Assembly: GCF_027484205.1 (NCBI RefSeq)
Contig: NZ_JAIXUB010000019.1
Coordinates: 108,181 to 172,180 of the forward strand
DNA length: 64,000 nt
Direction: 5' to 3'
Source of the DNA: Flavobacterium sp.
GTDB taxonomy: Bacteria > Bacteroidota > Bacteroidia > Flavobacteriales > Flavobacteriaceae
Positions 8,000 to 15,950 of this stretch are shown piece by piece. The first letter of the stretch is position 1; each line of letters opens with the position of its first letter. The position numbers were made by a program, and so were the translations under genes. The notes beneath the pieces were generated by a model, which was not told the DNA's origin, searched no databases, and saw only the letters and a program-made list of their open reading frames with translations.

Positions 8000-8764
8000 A
8001 TGAAGAAATTATTTTTAACTTTTATTGTTGTCTTGAGTGTATTCGGAAATGTTAAAGCTCAAAACTGTTCAGAAAACATTATTTATGTAAAGAAAAGGTT
8101 AGTAGGAAACCAATCAGTTTGGGAGGAAACTAATAGAAACTATATTTGTGAAAATCAACCTGAGGATTTTACTGTTGATTTGAATAAAATGGAAAAGTTA
8201 GAAATTCCAAATTGGTTGAAAGCTAATTCTTTTTGTATAAATTTTGATAAGTCTTTTGAATTAATTCATAATACACATCAATTAGATATAAATAATGATG
8301 TTCATAAAAGATATATTATTGCTGCGGATTATGAGATTATTGTAAAAAAGAATTTTTATGGAATAGTATTTCAAGATTTAAAAATTGGACTAAATGATGT
8401 TGATATTACAAGAATTGATCAATCAAAATATTACAGCAATTATAAAAGAGCAATTGATAAAAATATTTTTCATGGAGTAAAACTTAAAAGTACAGATGGA
8501 TTTATTTTGGGAAGTCATAATTTTTCAGCTCCACTTTTGTTGAGTATCATTGAAAAAATTGAGAAACAAACCAATGAAGAAGCATTGGATGAAAAAATAT
8601 GTTTTTTTCAATTTACTTTTATTGAAGAGGATACTAAAGCAGTTATGAAAGTTACATATAAAAATCAAACACTTTACTATGATTTTTCAGATGAACCAGG
8701 TAGAAAATCTTTGAAAACAATTAAAAATGTTTCAAAGAATGAAATAATAAAAAACAGCTTATAA
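8000..8764 (+). CDS. Secreted hypothetical protein, first gene of a two-component operon
   Basis: 254 residues with a signal peptide (MKKLFLTFIVVLSVFGNVKA, cleavage near residue 20). The mature protein has no family I recognise, and it is A+T-rich with many N/K/I residues. It begins a four-gene plus-strand unit: the next ATG is 9 bases past this stop, then an 8-base overlap, then a 2-base gap to the regulator. It could be a periplasmic sensor partner or an output of the kinase downstream. Confidence 0.65.
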   Translation: MKKLFLTFIVVLSVFGNVKAQNCSENIIYVKKRLVGNQSVWEETNRNYICENQPEDFTVDLNKMEKLEIPNWLKANSFCINFDKSFELIHNTHQLDINNDVHKRYIIAADYEIIVKKNFYGIVFQDLKIGLNDVDITRIDQSKYYSNYKRAIDKNIFHGVKLKSTDGFILGSHNFSAPLLLSIIEKIEKQTNEEALDEKICFFQFTFIEEDTKAVMKVTYKNQTLYYDFSDEPGRKSLKTIKNVSKNEIIKNSL

Positions 8765-8772
8765 ATTTAATA

Positions 8773-9405
8773 ATGATACAATTCTTAAACCCAATTAAAA
8801 TTATTGTTTTACTAACTTTTTTAGTTGGGTTACTTTTTTTGAATTACAAAAATAGCACTCATTTTAAATTGCTTTGTATTTTATTTATTTGTTTTATTAA
8901 TGAGTATGTTGCTCTGATATTAAAATATAAAGACTTATCTATTGATAATTTATTTAATGTAAATATTTTAATTCATAATTCGTTGTGGATTTTTATTATC
9001 GGTTCATTTTTTAGTAAAAAGTATTCAAATAGCGTTTTAGTTGTACACTTAATTTTTTGTGTTATAAATATGTTCTTCTTTGAAGGCTATTCTAAATTTG
9101 ACTACTATAGTTTTGTTTTTGGCGCGTTATTGTATACCGTTCTATTTATTTATCTAAGCTTTATTAAGTTGAAGAATGATGACTTATTTTTTTTTCAATC
9201 TAATATTTATATATTGATGTTTGCACCTGTATTGTTTTTTTTAGGATTGAGTTTTATGTTTAGTTTTAAATCAAAAGAACTTACATCAACTGAAGTTTTT
9301 TTTGGAATTAAGTTGTATAAATTTATTAATTACTTCGTAAACATTTTTTATTATTTTTTCATAAACTTATACATTTTTAAAGAAAAAAAGAAAGCTTATG
9401 TATGA
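8773..9405 (+). CDS. Polytopic membrane protein of unknown function
   Basis: 210 residues, very hydrophobic, with about seven predicted membrane segments (for example IKIIVLLTFLVGLLFLNY at the start) and many F/Y residues. There are no catalytic motifs. The stop overlaps the start of the histidine kinase by 8 bases, so translation is probably coupled. The kinase has only one short membrane anchor, so this protein may supply the sensing module. That is inference from context. Confidence 0.65.
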   Translation: MIQFLNPIKIIVLLTFLVGLLFLNYKNSTHFKLLCILFICFINEYVALILKYKDLSIDNLFNVNILIHNSLWIFIIGSFFSKKYSNSVLVVHLIFCVINMFFFEGYSKFDYYSFVFGALLYTVLFIYLSFIKLKNDDLFFFQSNIYILMFAPVLFFLGLSFMFSFKSKELTSTEVFFGIKLYKFINYFVNIFYYFFINLYIFKEKKKAYV

Positions 9406-10156
9406 TATTGCTATAGGAATTATAATTGGCTTTTTACTTGTATGTATAGTTGTAATTTTTTGTGCGATAACAATAAAACTCTACATAAAAAAAGTAAAAG
9501 AACACAACCAAAAAGAAATAGCTTTTCAAAAGTCACTTAACGAAACTATTCTTGAAACTCAAGAACAAGTTTTAAACAATATCTCGCAAGATTTACATGA
9601 CGATGCAGGACAACAATTAACCTACATTAACTTTCAATTAGAAAACCTAAAACTTGATTCACCAGAGTTGCAATCGTTATTGGAACCAGTTTCGCAATCG
9701 GTTAGTAACTTGTCTAGTTCTATTAGAAGTATTAGTCATTCTTTGAACAATCAGTTGTTGTTGCAGCAAGACTTGTTTAAAGCCATCGAAAATGAAGTAG
9801 AACGTTTGCAAAAAAATCCTAAAGTGACGATTACTTTTAAGCAAGAAAGTGACTCAAAAAAAGTATTTTCTGCCAATGAAAAGATTGTAATTTATCGTAT
9901 TTTTCAGGAAGTCATCAATAATGCTTTTAAACATGCTAAAGCCAAAAAGATTTCGATTATACTAAAAACAACACCTCAATTCTCAATGACGATTATTGAT
10001 AATGGTAAGGGTTTTGACAAGGAAAAACTCAACAATAAAGCCACTCTTGGATTGCAAAATATGATTAATCGTGCCACCATTATTGGCTATAACTTAACGG
10101 TGCAATCAGAAGTAGGAGTTGGCACCACCATAATAGTAAACGAAACCCAAAATTGA
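9398..10156 (+). CDS. Sensor histidine kinase (HisKA_3 / HATPase_c)
   Basis: 252 residues. One N-terminal membrane helix (residues 4-28) and a short coiled coil lead into a HisKA_3 dimerisation domain with the phospho-acceptor in DLHDDAGQQ (H67). The ATPase domain follows, with the N-box EVINNAFKHAKAK and the G1 box DNGKGF, then a degenerate G2 region and a C-terminal VGVGTT. There is no extracellular sensor domain, so the signal probably comes from the preceding membrane or secreted proteins. It pairs with the LuxR-type regulator two bases downstream. Confidence 0.92.
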   Translation: MYDIAIGIIIGFLLVCIVVIFCAITIKLYIKKVKEHNQKEIAFQKSLNETILETQEQVLNNISQDLHDDAGQQLTYINFQLENLKLDSPELQSLLEPVSQSVSNLSSSIRSISHSLNNQLLLQQDLFKAIENEVERLQKNPKVTITFKQESDSKKVFSANEKIVIYRIFQEVINNAFKHAKAKKISIILKTTPQFSMTIIDNGKGFDKEKLNNKATLGLQNMINRATIIGYNLTVQSEVGVGTTIIVNETQN

Positions 10157-10158
10157 TT

Positions 10159-10815
10159 ATGGAAAAAATTAAACTTTGCCTCATTGATGATCATGCTATT
10201 GTCCGACATGGACTTAAAGAATTGTTAGAAAAAATCAGTAATTTCGAAGTCATTCACGAGTTTGATAGTGGTGAAGAGTTTCTGGAAACCTTGCCACTGC
10301 AACCACTACCAGATATGTATATTCTAGATTATTCTATGCCTAATATGAATGGACTTGAAGTATTACAAGCATTGGAAGAGAAAGAAGAGGAATATAAAGT
10401 CATGTTGTTAACCCAACATTTTGACGAACAAATTATTAATGATGCGTATCATCATGGAGCAAGAGGTTTTTTGCATAAGAATTGTACGGCGCATGACTTG
10501 AAGTTTGCTATTGAAAATATAGTAACTATTGGGTATAATAATGTCACTGAGATTTTAAAAAGAATCAGAAATCATCAATCGAGTGATAAAGAAAGTAAAG
10601 AACCTATTGTGCTTTCAAAAAGAGAATTAGATTTTTTAACTTTAGTCTGCGATGAAAGAGAACTAACCTATGAGCAAATGGCTGACATCATGAATCTTTC
10701 TGTCAAATCAATTGAATCTTACAGAGCGGCTTTATTTGAAAGGTTCAATATCAAATCGAAAGTAGGATTGGTTTTGTTTTCATTTAAATATAAATTAACG
10801 GAACCTTTTTTGTAA
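10159..10815 (+). CDS. LuxR/NarL-family response regulator
   Basis: 218 residues from the ATG at 10159; a TTG two codons earlier overlaps the kinase stop and is less likely. The receiver domain shows the acidic pair D10-D11, the phospho-acceptor D57 in ILDYSM, T85 in LLTQH and K107. The C-terminal helix-turn-helix (SKRELDFLTLVCDE, then LSVKSIESYRAALF) is of the LuxR type. The partner is the kinase at 9398. Candidate targets are the TAGG-TTTT-ACCTA palindromes upstream of the operon (inference). Confidence 0.93.
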   Translation: MEKIKLCLIDDHAIVRHGLKELLEKISNFEVIHEFDSGEEFLETLPLQPLPDMYILDYSMPNMNGLEVLQALEEKEEEYKVMLLTQHFDEQIINDAYHHGARGFLHKNCTAHDLKFAIENIVTIGYNNVTEILKRIRNHQSSDKESKEPIVLSKRELDFLTLVCDERELTYEQMADIMNLSVKSIESYRAALFERFNIKSKVGLVLFSFKYKLTEPFL

Positions 10816-10849
10816 AATCTCATCATAAAAAGTCAGCCAAAGAATTTTC

Positions 10850-11400
10850 GATTTATTTTCTCGCAAAGCTACAAAGACGCAAAGAAAATTTAAATAAGAC
10901 TTTGTGATACTTTGTGTACAAAAAAATCCACCGCAAAGCCACAAAGGCGCGAAGAGAATTCTAAAAAAAACTTTGTGATGCTTTGTGTCAAACTTCGTGA
11001 AACTTTGTGTTAAAAAAAAAACGCCACAGATTCACAGATTTATTTTCTCGCAAAGACACAAAGGCGCAAAGGAAATTCTAAAAACAACTTTGTGATACTT
11101 TGTGTCAAACTCCGTGTAACTTTGTGAAACTAAAAAAAACGCCACAGATTCACATATTTATTTTCTCGCAAAGGCATAAAGGCGCAAAGAGAATTCTAAA
11201 AATAACTTTGTGAAACGAAAAAAACACTGCAAATTATTCTATGCAATCTATCCAGAGCAAAGCGACTTTATGTTCAAAGAAAATCTATGCTTCGTAGCCT
11301 GCACTGAGCTAGTCGAAGTGTGGTTAAAAAACCTCGTGATACTTTGTGTACCAAAAAAATCCATCACAAATCCTCAGGTTTTTGTATTTAATCATTGAAA
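10850..11400. repeat. Tandem array of ~118-base CTTTGTG repeats, containing copy 2 of a 103-base unit
   Basis: The stretch between the regulator and the gene at 11495 is non-coding. It consists of diverged copies of one unit, best seen at 11020-11138 and from 11139. Each begins ACGCCACAGATTCACA, continues TTTATTTTCTCGCAAAG and AAAGGCGCAAAG, and ends CTTTGTGAAAC. CACAAAG and CTTTGTG segments inside a unit can pair as a hairpin. At 11229-11331 lies a 103-base unit shared with 14570-14672 and, in part, inverted, with 4245-4309. Confidence 0.8.
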
Positions 11401-11449
11401 AAAGACGGTATATTGAAAAACAAATTTCAACTACTATGAGTATTTTTTT

Positions 11450-11457
11450 TATATTTG
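11450..11457 (+). promoter_or_regulatory. Putative -7 promoter element of the 11495 operon
   Basis: TATATTTG, a full TAnnTTTG match, 37 bases before the ATG at 11495. A TTTC at 11425-11428 lies 21 bases upstream as a weak -33 element. Confidence 0.45.
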
Positions 11458-11494
11458 AAAAAATTAAGATAAAAAAGAACTAAACTTTAATAAC

Positions 11495-12013
11495 ATGGAA
11501 AACAATCAAATCATTCGCACACTAGATACTAACGGAGATAAAGAAACAAATCTAAAAAATGTAGCTACTACTTTAATGACCAAACTTAAAAATCAATTTG
11601 GAAGTACGCATACTGTTTCTGCTGGAGAATTTGGGGTTTTTGATAAAGATTGGACGCATGAAATCAAAATTAGAAAAGGCGATAAAATTGGAGCTGAGGT
11701 TACATTAAAATGGGAGGAAACTAAACCAACGGTTCTTACAATAGATGTTGATCAATCTTCAAAAATGGGTTCGATGATTACTTATGGCGTTTTGTTTCCT
11801 TTTGCAATTGTTGGAGCTTATTTAGGGTACAATGATATGGCACCTTTAGCATTTTTACCTGGACAGAAAATCGCAGGAGGTTTAGGAGGATTAATCGCAC
11901 TTATTCCAGGATTATTGGTTGTATATGTTTTAAAATCATTATTATTAAAGAACGAAAAAGAAGAAAACAAGCAATTGGTGAGCGATGTTGTAAATGCTTG
12001 CAAAAATGAATAA
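11495..12013 (+). CDS. Hypothetical membrane protein
   Basis: 172 residues. The N-terminal ~95 residues are soluble and include alternating strands (WTHEIKIRKGDKIGAEVTLKW). Two hydrophobic segments follow near residues 97-114 and 125-147, then a charged C-terminal tail. No known family. The first of three consecutive small membrane protein genes; its last 8 bases overlap the start of the next. Confidence 0.65.
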   Translation: MENNQIIRTLDTNGDKETNLKNVATTLMTKLKNQFGSTHTVSAGEFGVFDKDWTHEIKIRKGDKIGAEVTLKWEETKPTVLTIDVDQSSKMGSMITYGVLFPFAIVGAYLGYNDMAPLAFLPGQKIAGGLGGLIALIPGLLVVYVLKSLLLKNEKEENKQLVSDVVNACKNE

Positions 12014-12677
12014 GTTTTTTAAAATTGGTTGTTTAGTTGTTGTCGTTTTTGTTGTAATAGCTATTATAGGTGTTACAATAGAAAAATGGAATGATGCACC
12101 AACGCAATCTATTGCTTTTTTAAATTCTAGCACCGTGACAAGATCGGTAACATTGGAACGAATTGGTAAAGATGGAAAACTTTCTGATATGTACACGGTT
12201 GATAGTACTGTTGAACCAAATCAGACTTTAATTGAAAAAGTACCAGAAGGCAATTATAAAATTAGTGTTTGGAATCTTGACAAAAACTTATACAAATCAA
12301 CGGAGTGTACAATTACTCTTAAAAATCCGAAAGAATCAAACTATCAACTTTATCGGTTTGATCTTGCCATGGATAAGATTTATACAATCGTTAATCTTAA
12401 TGCCTTGTATGAAGGAAATTCATTTGCCGATTACATGTCGAAAGCTGTAGGAACGAAACATGAAAAACTTAAAATTGAAAAATTTTATGATGGTAGTTCT
12501 CTATTCTTTGTTCCTGAGACGTACACTTTTCGAACATTTGTTGATTTGGAAGACAAAATTCCAACTAAAGTTAAATATGGCGAAGTAGTTTATGGATTAT
12601 TTGAATTTCCAAAAACGCTACCCGAAGATCAAATTCAAGAGACACTTTTCGATAAGATTAGTAAAAAGATAGAATAA
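12006..12677 (+). CDS. Hypothetical membrane-anchored protein
   Basis: 223 residues from the ATG at 12006, chosen because MNKFFKIGCLVVVVFVVIAI is a complete N-terminal anchor; an ATG four codons earlier is also possible. The rest is predicted to be outside the membrane, with beta-rich patterning in residues 35-110 (SIAFLNSSTVTRSVTLERI, YKISVWNL). It overlaps the preceding gene by 8 bases, so coupled translation is likely. The family is not recognised. Confidence 0.65.
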   Translation: MNKFFKIGCLVVVVFVVIAIIGVTIEKWNDAPTQSIAFLNSSTVTRSVTLERIGKDGKLSDMYTVDSTVEPNQTLIEKVPEGNYKISVWNLDKNLYKSTECTITLKNPKESNYQLYRFDLAMDKIYTIVNLNALYEGNSFADYMSKAVGTKHEKLKIEKFYDGSSLFFVPETYTFRTFVDLEDKIPTKVKYGEVVYGLFEFPKTLPEDQIQETLFDKISKKIE

Positions 12678-12698
12678 GATTTTTACAAATTTATATCA

Positions 12699-13310
12699 AT
12701 GAAAACAGATCAATATATTTACGTTGCACAACATTCCGATGGAATAAAAAAAGCGTTGCGAAATATTGCAATACTTCTTGTAATTAGTGTTTTGGCTATG
12801 ATAGTGGCTCAGTTTTTTTACGAAGGCAGAGTGCATGATGCTGTGGTGTATAAAAGAGGAATGCGATTGAATGTGGAAGTAGGATGGCCAGCAACAATAA
12901 ATGCTATTGCTAGTTGGGGTTTAGTTATATCTTCGTTAGGATTAGTTTATCTATTTTTCAAGCAAGACTTAAAAAGACCACCATTAGCAGTTTCTAACGA
13001 TGGGTTATTTATTAATCAACAAATTTTTCGCAATGCTTTTGTGCCATGGAATGAAATTGAAAGTGTAGAATTGCGAGGTCATATTTCTAGCCCAGTTATG
13101 CGTGTGTTTTTTAAAGATGCATCTACAGTTTTAAAAGGTCAATCTTTTATCTTAAAGTCAATAGCCAATGCCACATTAAAATCAAATCCAAGTATCGGAA
13201 TTTCTAAAGATGAGGTTATAGGCGATTTGGTTGTTATGTTTGATTTTATTTCAGAAAAAGGTGTAACGACAAAAGAACAAATGGCAGGACGTTCAAAAAA
13301 TAACAGTTAA
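12699..13310 (+). CDS. STM3941-like / PH-type membrane protein
   Basis: 203 residues. Two membrane helices lie near residues 20-42 and 68-88. The cytosolic part carries LAVSNDGLFINQQIF, then FVPWNEIESVEL, the pattern of STM3941-type and bacterial PH-like proteins (a strand, then W-x-E-I). The function of such proteins is unknown. It starts 21 bases after the preceding gene and completes a likely three-gene operon. The family call is tentative. Confidence 0.6.
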   Translation: MKTDQYIYVAQHSDGIKKALRNIAILLVISVLAMIVAQFFYEGRVHDAVVYKRGMRLNVEVGWPATINAIASWGLVISSLGLVYLFFKQDLKRPPLAVSNDGLFINQQIFRNAFVPWNEIESVELRGHISSPVMRVFFKDASTVLKGQSFILKSIANATLKSNPSIGISKDEVIGDLVVMFDFISEKGVTTKEQMAGRSKNNS

Positions 13311-13366
13311 TAGATTGCTAATTAATTAAAAATAATTCTATAGTAAGTGTAAAGCTTTTTTTTGAT

Positions 13367-13452
13367 TGGATTTTGCTGTGCAACATCCATCAAAGCTCCG
13401 CTTTGAAAATACTATATAAAAGAAAAAACGCTCAAGCAAGCTTAGCGTTTTT
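13367..13452 (+). repeat. 86-base direct repeat, copy 1, ending in a hairpin
   Basis: Nearly identical to 13499-13584, differing by two bases (GCTGTGC versus GCTACGC). It contains CATCAAAGCTCCGCTTTG and ends in the stem AACGCT / AGCGTT followed by T residues, so it can act as a terminator for the operon ending at 13310. Confidence 0.85.
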
Positions 13453-13453
13453 A
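13426..13453 (+). terminator. Intrinsic terminator within repeat copy 1
   Basis: Stem AACGCT / AGCGTT with an 11-base loop and a T tract, 117 bases after the stop codon of the gene at 12699. Confidence 0.6.
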
Positions 13454-13498
13454 TGGTGATTGATTATTTTGTTTTAGTTTAATAATAACTTTCACGAA

Positions 13499-13584
13499 TG
13501 GATTTTGCTACGCAACATCCATCAAAGCTCCGCTTTGAAAATACTATATAAAAGAAAAAACGCTCAAGCAAGCTTAGCGTTTTT
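13499..13584 (+). repeat. 86-base direct repeat, copy 2
   Basis: The second copy begins 132 bases after the first. Unlike copy 1 it continues into a mirror-image arm, which creates a perfect 26-base-pair palindrome (13539-13601) next to the tRNA gene. Confidence 0.85.
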
Positions 13585-13601
13585 TCTTTTATATAGTATT
13601 T
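13539..13601. terminator. Perfect 26-bp inverted repeat, bidirectional terminator candidate
   Basis: Bases 13539-13564 pair without mismatch with 13576-13601 around an 11-base loop. Each arm contains an A or T tract, so the hairpin would terminate in either direction. It lies 6 bases beyond the 3' end of the minus-strand tRNA-Arg, where a tRNA terminator is expected. Confidence 0.75.
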
Positions 13602-13606
13602 ATTCG

Positions 13607-13680
13607 TGACCTCGACTGGATTCAAACCAGTAACCTTCTGAGCCGTAATCAGATGCGCTATTCAGTTGCGCCACGAGGCC
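13607..13680 (-). tRNA. tRNA-Arg (ACG)
   Basis: A 74-base cloverleaf. The acceptor GGCCTCG pairs with CGAGGTC (one G-T pair), with discriminator A and no encoded CCA. The anticodon loop TTACGGC sits on stem CTGA/TCAG, giving anticodon ACG. The T arm contains GGTTTGAATCC. ACG would be modified to ICG by TadA to read CGU/C/A. Confidence 0.95.
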
Positions 13681-13683
13681 TTT

Positions 13684-13711
13684 TTTGTGGGTGCAAATAT
13701 AAGTATATTTG
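13684..13711 (+). promoter_or_regulatory. Promoter of apt
   Basis: -33 TTTG at 13684-13687 and -7 TATATTTG at 13704-13711, spaced 16 bases apart and about 40 bases before the apt ATG at 13751. It lies just outside the 5' end of the divergent tRNA. Confidence 0.5.
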
Positions 13712-13750
13712 TGTAACTTGCAAATCAAATTTACTTTAAAATTTAAAAAT

Positions 13751-14263
13751 ATGCCACTAAAAAAGTACATCCGTGATATTCAGGATTTTCCAAAACCAGG
13801 AATTGGATTCAAAGACATTACTCCGTTGCTTAATGACCCAATAGCAAGACAAGAAACTCTAGCGATATTACTTTCAAGTTTAAAAGATAAAAAAATTGAT
13901 AAAGTAATTGGAGTAGAAAGTAGAGGTTTCTTTTTTGGAATTCTTCTCGCAGAAGCTTTACATGCAGGTTTTATACCTGTTCGTAAACCAAATAAACTGC
14001 CATTCGAAACGATTTCTGCTACTTACGATTTAGAGTATGGCACAGACACACTAGAAATTCATATCGATGCAATTGAAAAAGGTGATAAAGTATTGATTCA
14101 CGATGATGTTTTAGCTACAGGTGGAACTGCAAAAGCTGTTTGCGAACTTGTAGAACGATTAGGCGGAGAAATAGTTCAATGTAATTTTCTAATGGAATTG
14201 TCTTTTTTAAATGGAAGAGACAAATTAGGAACTAACGAAATTTTTGCCGCAATGACTTATTAA
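13751..14263 (+). CDS. apt: Adenine phosphoribosyltransferase
   Basis: 170 residues from the ATG at 13751 (MPLKKYIRDI), the usual APT length. The open frame continues 14 codons upstream, but that part overlaps the promoter. It converts adenine and PRPP to AMP in purine salvage. The family start DFPKPGIGFKDITPLL, the ESRGFFFG segment and the PRPP-binding loop VLIHDDVLATGGTAKA (114-129) are intact. The 3' end overlaps a convergent small gene by 4 bases. Confidence 0.95.
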   Translation: MPLKKYIRDIQDFPKPGIGFKDITPLLNDPIARQETLAILLSSLKDKKIDKVIGVESRGFFFGILLAEALHAGFIPVRKPNKLPFETISATYDLEYGTDTLEIHIDAIEKGDKVLIHDDVLATGGTAKAVCELVERLGGEIVQCNFLMELSFLNGRDKLGTNEIFAAMTY

Positions 14264-14403
14264 TCATTGGCACGACAAGTAACATAATAACGATAAGCAA
14301 TAAGAGCCAATTGCCACTTTTTAGCTTTAGCCAAATCCAATTGCTGTTTGGTAAAACTTGGTAGTAATAACTTGTTGATTTTTGCTAAGACTTTGAACAT
14401 CAT
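14260..14403 (-). CDS. Small conserved basic protein (46-47 residues)
   Basis: Reads MMFKVLAKINKLLLPSFTKQ, then QLDLAKAKKWQLALIAYRYY, then VTCRAND. It is lysine-rich and amphipathic. I recall similar short proteins ending in YRYYVT(T/C)RA in other flavobacterial genomes, which supports it as real; its function is unknown. It is convergent with apt, the stop codons overlapping by 4 bases. A full TAnnTTTG element (TATCTTTG, 14411-14418) lies only 7 bases from the ATG, so the mRNA may be almost leaderless. A start at 14400 is equally possible. Confidence 0.6.
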   Translation of the reverse strand: MMFKVLAKINKLLLPSFTKQQLDLAKAKKWQLALIAYRYYVTCRAND

Positions 14404-14410
14404 TTTTTTG

Positions 14411-14418
14411 CAAAGATA
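14411..14418 (-). promoter_or_regulatory. Putative -7 element of the small gene at 14260
   Basis: TATCTTTG on the minus strand, a full TAnnTTTG match, ending 7 bases before the ATG at 14403. Confidence 0.4.
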
Positions 14419-14479
14419 GTTTTTTTATTTTTTTTAATTTAATTGGTTTATAAAATTCTATATTTCAAAAAAGTAACCG

Positions 14480-14815
14480 AGATTACGCAGATTACTTATT
14501 TCTCTCGCGAAGGCGCAAAGAAAATTCTAAAAAACAATTCTGTGAAACAAAAGAATCCACTTCAATTTCGCAAATTATTCTTTGTAATCTATCAAGAGCA
14601 AAGCGACTTTATGTTCGAAGAAAATCTATGCTTCGTAGCCTGCACTGAGCTAGTCGAAGTGTGGTTAAAAAAAACATTTTCAAACTTTGTGTCAAACTTC
14701 GCGAAACTTTGTGAAACAAAAAAACGTCACAGATTACTTATTTCTCTCGCAAAGGCGCAAAGGCGCAAAAGATTTAAGTATTGCGAAACTTTGTGAAAAA
14801 AAAACGTCACCGATT
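14480..14815. repeat. CTTTGTG-type repeat array with copy 3 of the 103-base unit
   Basis: Non-coding. It contains TCTCGCGAAGGCGCAAAG and TCTCGCAAAGGCGCAAAG, CTTTGTGTCAAACTTCGCG, and at 14570-14672 a unit almost identical to 11229-11331. Open frames that cross it are produced by the repeat and are not genes. Confidence 0.8.
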
Positions 14816-14865
14816 CTAATTTAAATCCGTAATAATATTTAATTTTTCTTTCCATAAAAAATGCC

Positions 14866-14897
14866 CCAAATAGTGTCTAACTTTTTGGGGCATTTTC
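14866..14897. terminator. Bidirectional intrinsic terminator
   Basis: Stem AAATGCCCCAAA / TTTGGGGCATTT with A and T tracts on either side, 23 bases from the stop of the minus-strand gene at 14920. Confidence 0.8.
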
Positions 14898-14919
14898 AAT
14901 TACGAATGATATTTAGTTT

Positions 14920-15834
14920 TTAAGTTTTTCTTATTTTAGTTGTCGCTTTCGCTTTTTCTAATTCTAATCTTGCTTTTTCAAGTTCTTCTTTGGCTTTAAC
15001 CATTTCCTCTTTTGCTTTTTGCATTTCTTCTTTTGTTTTTTTTAAATCTCCATCTTCTTTAGAACTTCCAAAAGACGACTTCATTTCTTCCATTTGTTTT
15101 TTAAAGTTTTCTAACCCTTCATTACTGCGGAAATCAAATTGTTTTTCGCCTAAGTTATTTCCAAAACCATCAGAAAATTCAAATTTATTGTTCTTTTTGA
15201 TTTCTTCAATTTCTTCAGTAGAATAATCGTCAGCACCTTCAATAACTACACCATCTTCTATTACTAAAGGTTTTCTTCCATCTTTTTGAATTTGGATGCG
15301 AGATTTAGATTTACTTAATCCATCACCATCATTAGGAAAAGTAAAACTATACGATTGAGAATTTTTGTCTCCACCAAAGTTGAAACGTTTCATAAGTTCA
15401 TCTGCACCAGCAAAACCACCCATCATAGGATTTCCGGCAAAGAAGTCGTTCCCATTTGAAGGTTCACCAAAACCTACGGTATCACCTTGTTTAAAAAACT
15501 TGATTGTTGCAATTGGATTAGTGTTGTCCAATTCCATTTTGCCTTTATTTCCTTTTCTATCGGAATATTCTACTTTAATTGCCGTAATCTCCTCTTTACT
15601 ATTGCGTTTTACACCTGAATATTTGATAGTAATCCCTTTTTCACCCAAAGCTTTAATATCATCTTTCATTTCGCTTTCAGGAGTATTCTTGTTCCAAGTC
15701 ATTACAATGTCATCACTATTGGCTTGATTATTCCAAGAAAACGGATTTTGTTGTGCAAAAGTTGCGTTGTGAGTAAAAAGAAACGTAACTAAAACAGGAA
15801 GCACAAAAGCAAAGTTTCTAAATTGTGTTTTCAT
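14920..15834 (-). CDS. Secreted coiled-coil protein, paralogue of the M56 sensor C-terminal region
   Basis: 304 residues with a signal peptide (cleavage after THNATFAQ, near 28). Residues 45-105 share with the neighbouring M56 protein the pattern S-E-M-K-(D/E)-D...L....GI, KRN.K.EITAIK.E..D..G.KG. A Gly/Asn/Phe-rich middle follows. The last ~45 residues are a strong Lys/Glu coiled coil (TKEEMQKAKEEMVKAKEEL). It is probably exported to the periplasm. It lies 116 bases downstream of the M56 gene on the same strand. The function is unknown; a ligand or partner of the sensor is a guess. Confidence 0.7.
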   Translation of the reverse strand: MKTQFRNFAFVLPVLVTFLFTHNATFAQQNPFSWNNQANSDDIVMTWNKNTPESEMKDDIKALGEKGITIKYSGVKRNSKEEITAIKVEYSDRKGNKGKMELDNTNPIATIKFFKQGDTVGFGEPSNGNDFFAGNPMMGGFAGADELMKRFNFGGDKNSQSYSFTFPNDGDGLSKSKSRIQIQKDGRKPLVIEDGVVIEGADDYSTEEIEEIKKNNKFEFSDGFGNNLGEKQFDFRSNEGLENFKKQMEEMKSSFGSSKEDGDLKKTKEEMQKAKEEMVKAKEELEKARLELEKAKATTKIRKT

Positions 15835-15950
15835 AAGATTTGTTATTTGATTTATTGATTGATAAAATTCTGAAACAAATTTATAAAGTTGACAATTTCA
15901 ACGAATATAGATTTACAATTTTTTAACTTTTTTATGTAAGATTTAGCAAA

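Noticed and set aside
11210..11398. Plus-strand open frame of 62 codons
   Set aside because: It lies wholly inside the CTTTGTG array; its peptide (ACTELVEVW) is produced by the dispersed repeat and recurs at 14443.
14443..14796. Plus-strand open frame of 117 codons
   Set aside because: It also lies in a repeat array and repeats the same peptide phrase; no ribosome-binding or codon-use support.
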